Shown: in pieces, positions 24,784 through 32,974 of the stretch | How the letters are laid out: each line of letters starts with the position of its first letter | Numbering within the stretch: the first letter of the stretch is position 1 | Source: Tepidibacillus decaturensis | GTDB taxonomy: Bacteria > Bacillota > Bacilli > Tepidibacillales > Tepidibacillaceae | Direction of reading: 5' to 3' | DNA: 35,965 nt | NCBI RefSeq assembly: GCF_001561915.1 | Contig: NZ_LSKU01000001.1 | Coordinates: 2,311,724-2,347,688 of the forward strand | The notes under the pieces: generated by a model | Told to the model about the DNA's origin: nothing | The model's input: the letters and a program-made list of their open reading frames with translations, nothing else | Database searches by the model: none | Program-made: the position numbers and the translations under genes

Positions 24784-25619
24784 CTAAACCTGAAATCTCT
24801 TTATGAGTTGCTGAAGATCGTTGGCCATCTGGTGAAGCATATTTCAATCCTAGCATTCTTTTGCCTTAAGGTAGTCACATAGGTTCCTGTTTCTTTAACC
24901 GTTTGATTCACCTTTTTCATTTGTCGAATGGTTTCATCAATAACATAAGTTCCTTGTTCTGCTGTTTCCATCGATTGTTGAGAAGCAACATAAACGGATT
25001 GTGTTTTTTGGTTCACTTCTTTGATTGTTTCTACCACTTGGAACAATGTTTGTTCTGAACCTTGAAGCATCTGAACCTGTTTTTCCATTCCTTCTGCTAC
25101 ACTAGCGGTCGTTGTAGCCACTTGTTCTGCAGCAAGGGCAACTTCAGTTGAAGTATGAGAAAGTTGTTCAGCAGTATCGGTCACTTGCAATGAACTATGC
25201 TGAATATGTTGGATCAACTCCTTTAGAGAAGAAAGCATCTCAGTGAAATTCTTTGCCAATTCTCCAATTTCGTCTTTATTTTTAATGGAAAGGGGGCTAA
25301 GATTTAGATTACCATTGGTGATTTCGCCAACGTGAGCAGTTACTAATTTTACCGGTTTCGAAATACGAATGGTTATTGAATATGCAATGATACTTGCTCC
25401 AACAATTCCACTTGGAATAATAGCTAAAATTAACACTTTTACAAAATTTATCTTCTGATAAACAATCTCCAAGATCTGTGCTGTATCATGGCCTTGATTG
25501 ACTAATTCTGTTACCATGCTGCCCATACTAATAATGTTATAAAGAATAATAAGAACTGCAATAAAAAACATCACCATAATCGAAGCAAAACCTAAAGCTA
25601 ATTTTTGGCCAACTTTCAT
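24784..25619 (-). pseudogene. methyl-accepting chemotaxis protein with internal deletion
   Basis: Starts ATG 25619 after AGGGGT with a membrane segment, a very short external loop (about 30 residues), a second membrane segment (VLILAIIPSGIVGASIIAY), a HAMP domain, and the first arm of the signalling coiled coil. After TYVTTLRQKN the reading goes out of frame; the intact ending MLHQMANDLQQLIKRF appears in another frame and stops at 24784. The hairpin tip that binds CheA/CheW (family E/Q-TNLLALNAAIEAAR) is missing altogether. So an internal deletion removed the tip and return arm. Unlikely to signal. Confidence 0.9.
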
Positions 25620-25819
25620 ATCAAGACCCCTTTTCCCTAAACTAGTTCATTTTGTGCAATTCAATATCATCATACTTTATTTAAGGACTGTTTTAAATCA
25701 CAAAGTGAGCTAATTAGCAAAATTTCACTGAAAATTAAAAAAGTTTGTCGAATATTGTCAGAAGGACAAGGATGGCATATACAAACTTAACTTAAAGTGG
25801 ATAGAAGGGTAGAAAGGTG

Positions 25820-25858
25820 AAAAAATCTTTCCCAGGTATAAGGGAAAGATTTTTTTAT
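25820..25858 (+). terminator. terminator-like hairpin upstream of the broken transposase
   Basis: AAAATCTTTCCC/GGGAAAGATTTTTTT with an eight-base loop, T run on the plus strand. No plus-strand gene precedes it; it may protect the insertion element from outside transcription or be the end of the element. Confidence 0.6.
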
Positions 25859-25883
25859 AAGTAATTAAATCAATTTCATAATT

Positions 25884-26432
25884 ATGAGCCTTACAGGCTC
25901 AAAGCTTTTAAAAGCTATTATAAGACAAGAAAGCCTATTTAGTATACAAGAATTATATGATTTAGAACCTACCCAAAGATTTGAAGCTATCTTTTCAACG
26001 ATTGAAATCGATCCAATATTGGTTGTGAATGCGAAAAAAATCGAGATATGGCAGACCTGTTGAGCTTAACTATGCAGCGATGATCTATTCTTTAATTGCC
26101 AGAATTACAGAACACATTCCATTTATCAAAGATTTAGTAAAACGTCTCAAGAATGATATCGTCTTTCGCTTTGAAAAGAAAATTGAAGATCAATTAGCCG
26201 TCCCATTAGCTGAGTTACGTGCCAAAATTCCTCAGGATCCCCAATGGGGCATAAAGAAAAATTGCGAAGGGAAAAACGTTTTTTGGTTTGGGTATAAAGG
26301 TCATTTGGCTGTTGGAGCAAATGGGACATCAAGCCGTTATTGCTTATAATAGTTTTGATGAAAAATATGAAACCCTAAAATACACTAGACCAAAGGAATG
26401 TAAGGATTGCCCCTTAGCTCATGATGAGCTTT
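25884..26432 (+). pseudogene. DDE transposase remnant (IS5/IS1182-like)
   Basis: Three pieces in different frames. Piece 1 from ATG 25884 (SLTGSKLLKAIIRQESLF, ending EIDPILVVNAKK) goes out of frame at a run of seven A (26034-26040); six A would continue into piece 2, KSRYGRPVELNYAAMIYSLI, to FWFGYKGHLAV. A further jump leads to piece 3, SFDEKYETLKYTRPKECKDC. Large central parts, including catalytic residues, are gone. The N-terminal DUF772-like layout and WFGYKxHL suggest an IS5/IS1182-type element; exact family not certain. Its right end abuts RHS-derived DNA, so the end of the IS is lost. Confidence 0.8.
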
Positions 26433-26622
26433 GCCAGCTAATGTTCCTGGGTAGGTGTCTGCGCACTCATGAATCGGCCTATTGCTGCTACCATTTCCTT
26501 TACTGTTGCTATTCCCTTTCCCATTCCCCTTGGAAGAACTATTTCTATTTCCATTTCCTTTGCCATTGTTTTCTTTGGATTGTCCTTCTCCTGGTTCTTG
26601 GGTGTAGTCTGTCACCATTGGC
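26432..26622 (-). pseudogene. second RHS gene remnant with internal deletion
   Basis: Minus-strand copy of two pieces of the RHS gene brought together. The stretch 26432-26484 closely matches about 29178-29223 (coding ADTYPGTLA), and 26560-26611 closely matches about 29777-29825 (coding TQEPGEGQSKENNGKG). Between them lies a Gly/Asn/Ser/Lys low-complexity tract. In the full gene these pieces are about 550 bases apart. Points to a deletion in a duplicate RHS copy. Confidence 0.8.
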
Positions 26623-26985
26623 AGTATTTTGGGATCATGCATGTTTCCAAGAATCTAAGAGTTTATATCTCCGCAGCGTGAGCCACCGTGTGCCCCTGTG
26701 TTCGATTTTGGCATTTGAGGTAGGGTAAACTTACCTGAGGCAAAAATGAAACCGGATTTGGCGGCTTTCTGCGCAAGAGTATTTTTCTTCAAAATGCAGC
26801 CCCAAATTGTGCCTTCATCACCTCAATCACAGGGTGAACCATGGGGTCGAAAACTGTGCAGGTTAAAGTCCAGGGTCGCAGGGCTTCCCCAGCACGGCCC
26901 ACATTAGCCCGCAATGCAGGGCGGAGGGCATGTGAAATCGGGAGCGGAATTGGCTTAACGATGTCTCAAACGGATCATAAGTTTA
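26623..26985. other. gene-free stretch of different base composition
   Basis: About 360 bases with no credible gene. From about 26670 to 26950 it is visibly richer in G and C than the neighbours (for example GGGTCGCAGGGCTTCCCC). It lies between the RHS remnant and the PIN gene. Probably left over from a mobile element; one end resembles a group II intron start (GTGTG) but nothing else supports that. Confidence 0.5.
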
Positions 26986-27384
26986 TCAATACTTTTCAAG
27001 AAACTCTTTTGGTGTAAGTATCTCAGGTCGCTCAATTTCTATATCCTTAAAATCCTTATCTCCTGTAATTAGAATGTCAACATCAGCCAGTATTGCTGTG
27101 TGTAAAACCATATAATCTTTGTCGTCCCTAATTTCAAATAACGGAGTTCCATCATAGCTCTTTGGCGAATATTCCAGTTCATAAGATAATGCTGTTAAAA
27201 ATTTCTCAATGGCTTTTATTTTGTTTGGAAATTTTCTTTCAACTACCGATTTCAATTCTTCAACAACATACGTTGAAAGCACCAATGTATAATCTTCTGC
27301 CACTTTCTCTATCAATCGGCTTAGGTTTTCACTTCGAAAAAGTATAGCCGAAATAAGAACATTTGTATCAAGCATTATTCTCAT
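26986..27384 (-). CDS. PIN-domain toxin of a toxin-antitoxin pair
   Basis: 132 residues, a predicted Mg-dependent ribonuclease. PIN landmarks: MLDTNVLISAIL (first Asp D6), a mid-protein acidic residue in TYVVEELKSVV, and the C-terminal DVDILITGDKDFKD with two or three acidic residues. Matches the group annotated as PIN-family toxin component (COG1569-like). Eleven bases downstream of an AbrB-type antitoxin gene, same strand, so co-transcribed and co-regulated. No decay seen. Confidence 0.9.
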   Translation of the reverse strand: MRIMLDTNVLISAILFRSENLSRLIEKVAEDYTLVLSTYVVEELKSVVERKFPNKIKAIEKFLTALSYELEYSPKSYDGTPLFEIRDDKDYMVLHTAILADVDILITGDKDFKDIEIERPEILTPKEFLEKY

Positions 27385-27395
27385 GGCTGTTTCCC

Positions 27396-27644
27396 CTATT
27401 CCTCTTTTCTAAATTGTTTTACCAAATCAACAACATCCTCTTCTGTTTCCAAACCCACACGCTCAGCCTCTCCATCAAAGGCTTCCTGTACCTCACGCAG
27501 AGCAACCTTAGTTGAGTTTTCCATTACCACCTTACCATTTTCCTCGATGAAAATAACTTTGTCTCCGTCCTTTAAATTGAGCTTCTTCCTGATGTAAATC
27601 GGTATTGTTATCTGACCTTTTGCAGTAATTTTTGCAAGTTCCAT
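27396..27644 (-). CDS. AbrB/MazE-type antitoxin
   Basis: 82 residues. Swapped-hairpin AbrB fold: MELAKITAKGQITIPIYIRK followed by LNLKDGDKVIFIEENGKVVM. The C-terminal half is acidic and helical (EAFDGEAERVGLETEEDVVD), suited to binding the PIN partner. ATG preceded by AAAGGAG. Expected to repress its own promoter, which is a strong consensus sequence. Confidence 0.92.
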   Translation of the reverse strand: MELAKITAKGQITIPIYIRKKLNLKDGDKVIFIEENGKVVMENSTKVALREVQEAFDGEAERVGLETEEDVVDLVKQFRKEE

Positions 27645-27688
27645 AAATTAAGACTCCTTTCTGTGAATTCCATGTATTCCTTACTTTT

Positions 27689-27717
27689 ATTATATGCCAT
27701 TTTAAAATTTTTATCAA
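27689..27717 (-). promoter_or_regulatory. consensus sigma-A promoter of the antitoxin-toxin pair
   Basis: TTGATA-N17-TATAAT on the minus strand, 45 bases before the antitoxin ATG. Near-perfect match with ideal spacing. Confidence 0.85.
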
Positions 27718-27760
27718 CAAAAGACAAGGCCACATCAGCCCAAACTGTGTGACCCTATTT

Positions 27761-28117
27761 TTAATTAATAAAGTTTTTTAGACTTATTGAGAACTTATCA
27801 TAGATGTCTTTTTGAAAATCAGCTAAAAAATCCTTTACAGCAATAATAATATCTTGTATACAAAGATTCGTCGCTATATTGCCTTTTCCCCAAATAGAAG
27901 TAACTACCCATGTTTTATCATTTTGGGGGTTGAATTCAATGATTTCTCCTTCACTGTAATCCATTGTTTCATATACAAAATCTTGAAATATACCTTTCTC
28001 AATTTTTCCTAACCATGCTGAGATAGCTATAGCAAATTCGAGTAAAAGTATATAATCTTCTTGGAAGAAACTATTGCCATTAATATCAATATTTAGGCTC
28101 CCTTCAATATCAGCCAA
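27761..28117 (-). CDS. small acidic protein, candidate immunity factor
   Basis: 118 residues, unrecognised. No signal peptide or membrane segment; acidic, mixed helix/strand (for example FFQEDYILLLEFAIAISAWL, then VVTSIWGKGNIATNLCIQD). The start is probably TTG 28117 with AGGA five bases upstream; ATG is absent. It follows the peptidoglycan-binding-like gene by 23 bases and lies behind an RHS gene. Small acidic cytosolic proteins in this place are commonly immunity proteins of polymorphic toxins; that role is inference from position only. Confidence 0.6.
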   Translation of the reverse strand: MADIEGSLNIDINGNSFFQEDYILLLEFAIAISAWLGKIEKGIFQDFVYETMDYSEGEIIEFNPQNDKTWVVTSIWGKGNIATNLCIQDIIIAVKDFLADFQKDIYDKFSISLKNFIN

Positions 28118-28140
28118 TAGTTTCCTATTGTTAGTATCAA

Positions 28141-28746
28141 TCAGTCTGCCGCTTTAAAAGCAAATTGAGAAGCTTCTTTTAAAATACTCTTACCCGCACC
28201 CTTTTTGATAATATCATCTAATGTCTTAATAAATTCTTTAAAAGATGATGTGACTTTTTTAGATAAGCTACCTATTGCTTTTAGTCCACTTTTTACAGTT
28301 TGTTTTCCTATAGAACCAACACCGAATAGTACTGAATCAACTATAAAATTTCCTAGCTCATCATTTTGTACGTTTCCACCATAAATTTCTGGACGAATTT
28401 CTTCGGGAACAACCTCACTGCCATAGGATGAATATAAATTCTTATAATATTGTGTATAAATTGTTCCATACTTTCTTACAATGCCATCGGCTTCCATTCT
28501 AAATCTTGGGACATTTTTAAATGTAGTCGCCATCTCTATCTGGTATAATGTTTGACTGTCGACTACTCCTGTTTCAGCTAGATTGAATTTATCTTGAAGT
28601 TTAATAACCCCGCTTTTTGTTTCGTTTCCATACCATCCATCTACTAGTAATTCTGTCCCTAATATTTTATTTAATTGTGATTGTATTATTTTTGTTTGCG
28701 CTTTTTGCTTTTCGTTTGGTGCCGTACTGGTATATTGTAAAAGCAC
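28141..28746 (-). CDS. peptidoglycan-binding-domain protein in the RHS locus
   Basis: 201 residues from GTG 28746 (GAAGGA six bases upstream). Residues about 15-70 look like a PG_binding_1 domain: QSQLNKILGTELLVDGWYGNET, cut here as a pattern of LN..L....VDGxxGxxT, then VIKLQDKFNL and GVVDSQTLYQI. The C-terminal half has a hydrophobic stretch (FIVDSVLFGVGSIGKQ) and a lysine-rich helical end, like a pre-toxin or small effector. No export signal at the start. The frame is open for 21 codons before the GTG and lies one base out of frame with the RHS stop, so it may once have been fused to RHS. Confidence 0.65.
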   Translation of the reverse strand: MLLQYTSTAPNEKQKAQTKIIQSQLNKILGTELLVDGWYGNETKSGVIKLQDKFNLAETGVVDSQTLYQIEMATTFKNVPRFRMEADGIVRKYGTIYTQYYKNLYSSYGSEVVPEEIRPEIYGGNVQNDELGNFIVDSVLFGVGSIGKQTVKSGLKAIGSLSKKVTSSFKEFIKTLDDIIKKGAGKSILKEASQFAFKAAD

Positions 28747-28817
28747 CTTATTTCCTTCAGTTACTCTACCATTTACTGTGCTAATAGAAAATGATGGTTT
28801 GGTATTGGCAGGTGGTT

Positions 28818-31106
28818 TTAGTATTCGACTAGTTCATAATTGTAAGAGTCTAGTAATAGGTCCTCTGATCCTGTCTCTTCGTCAACTATTTTATCCCATA
28901 CTACTCGATGGTGTACATAGTCCCATTGTTCATAGACGCTTTTTTTATAATATTCATAGTAGTATTTTTGATCTCTTTCTTTTCGTTGCAATTGCCAACC
29001 TGTATCTCTCGAGTAATAATCAATGAAATCCCAGAAATTCACAACTAATCTTGAACTACTTTCACTTTCAGAATAGTGTGAGGATCTATTCCTTACCCAC
29101 TCTGGAACATGTCCGGTTGGGTCCCACATGTTGATGGGGTTGTTCATGACATAGGCGTATCGATTTTGGCTTAATGGATTAGCTAATGTTCCTGGGTAGG
29201 TGTCTGCACTCATGAATCGGCCTACCACTGGATTGTACATTCTTGCATTTAGGTCGATCAGTCCTGTTTTTTCATCATATTCTTGTCCTGTAAAAGCGAT
29301 TCTGTTGTATGGTGCGGTGATTCCTGTGAAGATGCCGCCAAAGGCATCATAGCGATATCTTTCGATGATGTCTCCATGACGATCGGTTAGTTCACTTACT
29401 GTATTTAAACCATCATACTGATAATACATCAGGCCACCAGTGGTTTTTAGTTCAGGATCGTGGCCAGGTTCTGCTAATCCGTGTAAGCCAAACATTTTTC
29501 TTGAGACCACTTGATTCATTGGCCCTAGGTAATATTCGGCATAGGGAGAGCCCTTATCTCCATATTCTTTGAGAAGAAGGTTGCTTAGTCCTTCATACTG
29601 ATAACGGCTCTTGGTGATGTCTAATCGATTCGGGTATTGGCCATTTTTGTAGATCCCTAGTTTTAGGCCTTGACCAGGGTTGTTATATTTGGAATAGCCA
29701 TTGCCCTTTCCATTGTTCTTTGATGAACCATTTCCTTTTCCGTTCGTTTGTGCTTTTTCGTTTCTTTTTTCTTGGCCTTTGCCATTGTTTTCTTTGGATT
29801 GTCCTTCTCCTGGTTCTTGGGTGTAATCCCATGTTGCTTCTTCTCGGTAGATTTTTCTCCCCATCGCATCATATTGGTATTTGGCATAGCTTTCATCTTG
29901 ATAGAGGACTTCCGTTAGTTGGTTGGCTCCGTTGTATAGGTATTGAATCTCCCCTCTATCTCCATTTTCTTGGATGAGATTGCCTGCTCCATCATAGGTA
30001 TATTGCGTATCCCCTGATTGTATCAACTGATCAGCAGCATTGTACTTATACTGGATGATTCCTTGATCGTTAGTCATGGATAAACGGTTTCCAACGGCGT
30101 CATAGGTATACTGAACCTTGCTTTGTGGCTCAAGGAGATACCCTGGACGGTCGATCAGATAAAATGGTTCAGTTTCTTCAAAACCTTCTCCATATAGGGC
30201 ATTATCTTGTGCTTTCTTCCCTTTTCCTTTGGCTTTATCAGAATTGCCATTGCCATTATTAAAGGCTAGTAATTCAAATTGATAAATGAAACCATTTCGT
30301 TCGATGCTTGACGTAAGATTGTTTTTTACATTATTGCTCTTTTCTTCGTTCTTATCAGTGTTCTTGCTATTGTTATTCTTATTATTCTTCTCATTCTGTG
30401 TTGGATCTGTTAGATCTGTTGGACCTTGATCTTGTTTGAGATCTTTTTGTTGCGTTGTATCCTGAGGAGTGTTGGGATCTTTTCTTAGAGACAAGATCTT
30501 CTCTAACGGATAGTTTACTTCAATCAGACGATTTAGGTCATCATAGATGTATCTGGTCTCTGCCCCATCTTCCTCAATTTGCCGTATTCGATTTCCATAG
30601 GCATCATATTCATAATTGAAGGATGAAATGATCCCATCTTGATTCCGGTTTTCGATCTGATCTAAGGTTCCGTCAGGATTATATTTTTTGACTATGGTAT
30701 TGCCATTTGCTAATTTGCGTACTGTTTCTCTTCCAAGTCCATCATATTCAAAGATGGTGACAGAGTCATCTGGATCAATCATTTGTGTCATTAGATAACG
30801 ATTGTCATAAGCATATCTAGTTGTACGATCCTCACTATTAGTTAGACTTAAAAGGTTGCCAACCGCATCATATTGATAGGAAATGCTTTTGTTCATCGTC
30901 ACATTGTCTTGTTGGACGATTCTCCCGAGCAAATCATAGGTAAAACGATCGGTTGAAGTTGGTGAACTCATCTCGGTAATTCGACCAACTTGATCATAGC
31001 GATAATTCAGAGTTGCTCCTTCATATTCAATTGATGAGATTTGTCCTGCTAGATTGTAGCGGTAATCTGTTGCTTGTGCAATTTGGAATCTAATGGGTAC
31101 TTCCAA
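28818..31106 (-). CDS. RHS/YD-repeat protein with truncated N-terminus
   Basis: 762 codons open from TTG 31106. About 15 YD repeats (YDxxGRxxxxxxP type), two Lys/Asn/Gly-rich linkers (near residues 230-270 and 455-495), more repeats, then the RHS core: GRFMSADTYPGTLANPLSQN, NNPINMWDPTGH. After DPTG comes a 97-residue tail rich in Tyr/Trp, like the variable toxin tips of RHS proteins; no known toxin recognised. There is no signal peptide or N-terminal RHS domain in frame: those residues lie just upstream in another frame. Probably not secreted as it stands. Confidence 0.85.
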   Translation of the reverse strand: MEVPIRFQIAQATDYRYNLAGQISSIEYEGATLNYRYDQVGRITEMSSPTSTDRFTYDLLGRIVQQDNVTMNKSISYQYDAVGNLLSLTNSEDRTTRYAYDNRYLMTQMIDPDDSVTIFEYDGLGRETVRKLANGNTIVKKYNPDGTLDQIENRNQDGIISSFNYEYDAYGNRIRQIEEDGAETRYIYDDLNRLIEVNYPLEKILSLRKDPNTPQDTTQQKDLKQDQGPTDLTDPTQNEKNNKNNNSKNTDKNEEKSNNVKNNLTSSIERNGFIYQFELLAFNNGNGNSDKAKGKGKKAQDNALYGEGFEETEPFYLIDRPGYLLEPQSKVQYTYDAVGNRLSMTNDQGIIQYKYNAADQLIQSGDTQYTYDGAGNLIQENGDRGEIQYLYNGANQLTEVLYQDESYAKYQYDAMGRKIYREEATWDYTQEPGEGQSKENNGKGQEKRNEKAQTNGKGNGSSKNNGKGNGYSKYNNPGQGLKLGIYKNGQYPNRLDITKSRYQYEGLSNLLLKEYGDKGSPYAEYYLGPMNQVVSRKMFGLHGLAEPGHDPELKTTGGLMYYQYDGLNTVSELTDRHGDIIERYRYDAFGGIFTGITAPYNRIAFTGQEYDEKTGLIDLNARMYNPVVGRFMSADTYPGTLANPLSQNRYAYVMNNPINMWDPTGHVPEWVRNRSSHYSESESSSRLVVNFWDFIDYYSRDTGWQLQRKERDQKYYYEYYKKSVYEQWDYVHHRVVWDKIVDEETGSEDLLLDSYNYELVEY

Positions 31107-31375
31107 CCACGACCAAAAGGTCCTACTTCTTGATCATTACTAGAATAGGCTCGCTCTACCACAAAGTCATAGCCAATCCCAGGTAAGTTTAACTCCTTCT
31201 CTGAAAATTTCAAATATCCTGTAGTGATATCTACATCTGGTTTCTTATCATTTTCAAAAATAGGTGCATTCGATTGTTGACTACGTATTGATGGTTCTTG
31301 TGTTTGAATCTCTGTTGAAGGTATGGAAGGAAATTGAGGTAATCTTTTTCTCCTAAAATTCCTTATATTGGTTCT
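31049..31375 (-). pseudogene. out-of-frame N-terminal RHS domain fragment
   Basis: Reading from an upstream stop (31376-31378): KKPDVDITTGYLKFSEKELN, then GIGYDFVVERAYSSNDQEVG and PFGRGWKYPLDSKL, ending at TAG 31049. The TG-Y/L, R-x-Y-x-S and GPFGRGW marks are those of the DUF6531/RHS N-terminal domain. The gene has no ATG, GTG or TTG before these residues. It overlaps the 762-codon ORF in a different frame, so deletion plus frameshift joined the start of RHS to its repeats. Confidence 0.8.
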
Positions 31376-31455
31376 TTATTCCTATTTTACCACTTCAAAA
31401 CAGGTAATATATTCCTAGTCATTTGTTCCTATTGTAAGAAATATAAAGTGCAAAT

Positions 31456-31493
31456 AAAAAAATCCTTCTCGTCTAAAAAGAGAAGGATTTTTG
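31456..31493 (-). terminator. intrinsic terminator of metK
   Basis: AAAAATCCTTCTC/GAGAAGGATTTTT, 13-bp arms and a nine-base loop, T tract on both strands, 53 bases past the metK stop. Confidence 0.9.
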
Positions 31494-31545
31494 CGTATAT
31501 TATCTTTTATTTAAGTCATCGTGTAGAGTGAATTCTGTTCTTTTG

Positions 31546-32757
31546 TTATTTTGCGTAAGCCATTGCTTCTTGTCTTAAGACTTCTGCCTTATCTGTACGC
31601 TCCCATGGTAGATCAAGATCATGACGACCAAAGTGGCCATATGCAGCTGTTTGACGGTAAATTGGACGGCGAAGATCAAGTTGTTTAATAATCCCTGCAG
31701 GGCGTAAATCAAAATGTTTACGAACTAATTCAACAAGGATGTTTTCATCTACTTTTCCAGTACCAAATGTATCAATACTAATGGATACAGGTTGAGCCAC
31801 ACCTATCGCGTAAGCAACTTGAACTTCACATTTATCCGCTAATCCTGCAGCAACAATGTTTTTCGCAACATAGCGGGCAGCATAAGCACCAGAACGGTCA
31901 ACCTTCGTTGGATCCTTACCAGAGAATGCGCCACCACCATGGCGAGCATAACCACCATAGGTATCAACAATGATTTTACGACCTGTTAATCCTGCATCAC
32001 CTTGAGGTCCTCCGATCACGAAACGGCCTGTTGGATTGATAAAATACTTTGTTTTATCATCTAATAATTCTGCTGGTACCACTGGTTTAATCACATATTT
32101 ATGAAGATCGGCTTTAATTTGTTCATTTGTTACTTCAGGATGATGTTGTGTTGAAATAACAATTGTATCAATACGAACTGGCTTGTCTCCTTCATATTCA
32201 ACAGTCACTTGCGTTTTGCCATCTGGACGTAAATAGTCTAAGATTCCCTCTTTTCTTGCTTCAGTAAGACGTCGAGCTAATTGGTGGGCTAGTGAGATAG
32301 GTAATGGCATCAATTCAGGTGTTTCGTTGACTGCAAACCCAAACATTAAACCCTGGTCTCCAGCACCAATCGCTTCAATTTCTTCATCAGACATTTGCCC
32401 TTCACGAGATTCTAACGCTTGGTTAACACCTACCGCAATGTCTGGAGATTGTTCATCAATTGAAGTTAAGACAGCACAGGTTTCTGCATCAAAGCCATAT
32501 TTTGCTCTTGTATAGCCAATACTTCGGATCGTTTCACGCACAATTTTTGGAATGTCAACATAACAGCTTGTTGTAATTTCTCCCGCAACCAAAACCAATC
32601 CAGTTGTTACAGAGGTTTCTGCCGCAACACGAGCATTGGGATCTTTTTCAAGAATCGCATCAAGGATTGAATCGGAAATTTGATCACAAATTTTATCTGG
32701 ATGGCCCTCAGTCACAGATTCAGAAGTGAATAAATGACGACCTTTTTGTAACGCCAT
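31546..32757 (-). CDS. metK: S-adenosylmethionine synthase
   Basis: 403 residues from ATG 32757 ([10 protein letters not shown]), preceded by AAGGGAGG; the longer in-frame reading has no site. Makes SAM from methionine and ATP, cytosolic tetramer. Landmarks: [17 protein letters not shown], the [15 protein letters not shown]-binding hexapeptide region, and [16 protein letters not shown]. Length and motifs are normal. Stands alone between two terminators with its own consensus promoter; a terminator hairpin lies in the leader. Confidence 0.98.
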   Translation of the reverse strand: MALQKGRHLFTSESVTEGHPDKICDQISDSILDAILEKDPNARVAAETSVTTGLVLVAGEITTSCYVDIPKIVRETIRSIGYTRAKYGFDAETCAVLTSIDEQSPDIAVGVNQALESREGQMSDEEIEAIGAGDQGLMFGFAVNETPELMPLPISLAHQLARRLTEARKEGILDYLRPDGKTQVTVEYEGDKPVRIDTIVISTQHHPEVTNEQIKADLHKYVIKPVVPAELLDDKTKYFINPTGRFVIGGPQGDAGLTGRKIIVDTYGGYARHGGGAFSGKDPTKVDRSGAYAARYVAKNIVAAGLADKCEVQVAYAIGVAQPVSISIDTFGTGKVDENILVELVRKHFDLRPAGIIKQLDLRRPIYRQTAAYGHFGRHDLDLPWERTDKAEVLRQEAMAYAK

Positions 32758-32811
32758 ATGAAAACCTCCCTTAAAATTAGTATGTACATCTATTGTTATG
32801 ATACTCATGCA

Positions 32812-32843
32812 AAAAAGCCTTTCCTTTAGAGGAAAGGCTTTTT
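32812..32843 (-). terminator. terminator in the metK leader (possible attenuator)
   Basis: Perfect 14-bp arms AAAAAGCCTTTCCT/AGGAAAGGCTTTTT with a TTAG loop and a T run. It lies 55 bases before the metK start but downstream of a consensus promoter, so transcripts from that promoter must pass it. It also would end transcripts from the copper-amine-oxidase-domain gene. Confidence 0.9.
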
Positions 32844-32855
32844 ATACTCAAGCTT

Positions 32856-32898
32856 ACCTCTTATGTTTAAATAGATTTTGAATAAGAGATCCATTCAA
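32856..32898 (-). promoter_or_regulatory. candidate pseudoknot in the metK leader
   Basis: In transcript sense UUGAAU (32898-32893) pairs with AUUCAA (32883-32878). The nine-base loop between holds AUCUCUU (32890-32884), complementary over seven pairs to AAGAGGU (32862-32856), making an H-type pseudoknot. AGAGG can instead pair with CCUCU inside the leader terminator (32832-32828), so the two states exclude each other. No S-box (SAM-I) features are present. Confidence 0.45.
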
Positions 32899-32904
32899 CA
32901 ATCT

Positions 32905-32933
32905 ATATTATAAGAAGTAAGAAAGACTGTCAA
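32905..32933 (-). promoter_or_regulatory. consensus sigma-A promoter of metK
   Basis: TTGACA-N17-TAATAT on the minus strand. Start expected near 32898, giving a leader of about 140 bases. Confidence 0.88.
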
Positions 32934-32974
32934 CCATTTTCACTTGAAATTTTACTCACGATTATATTTATGTT

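Noticed and set aside
26687-26960. Possible group II intron 5' end (GTGTGCCCC)
   Set aside because: Only the first few bases fit the GUGYG rule; no domain V hairpin or reverse transcriptase was seen nearby.
29700-29800. Short repeats coding Gly/Asn/Lys/Ser strings as a CRISPR or satellite array
   Set aside because: Irregular, in frame, and part of the RHS coding sequence; no spacers of even length.
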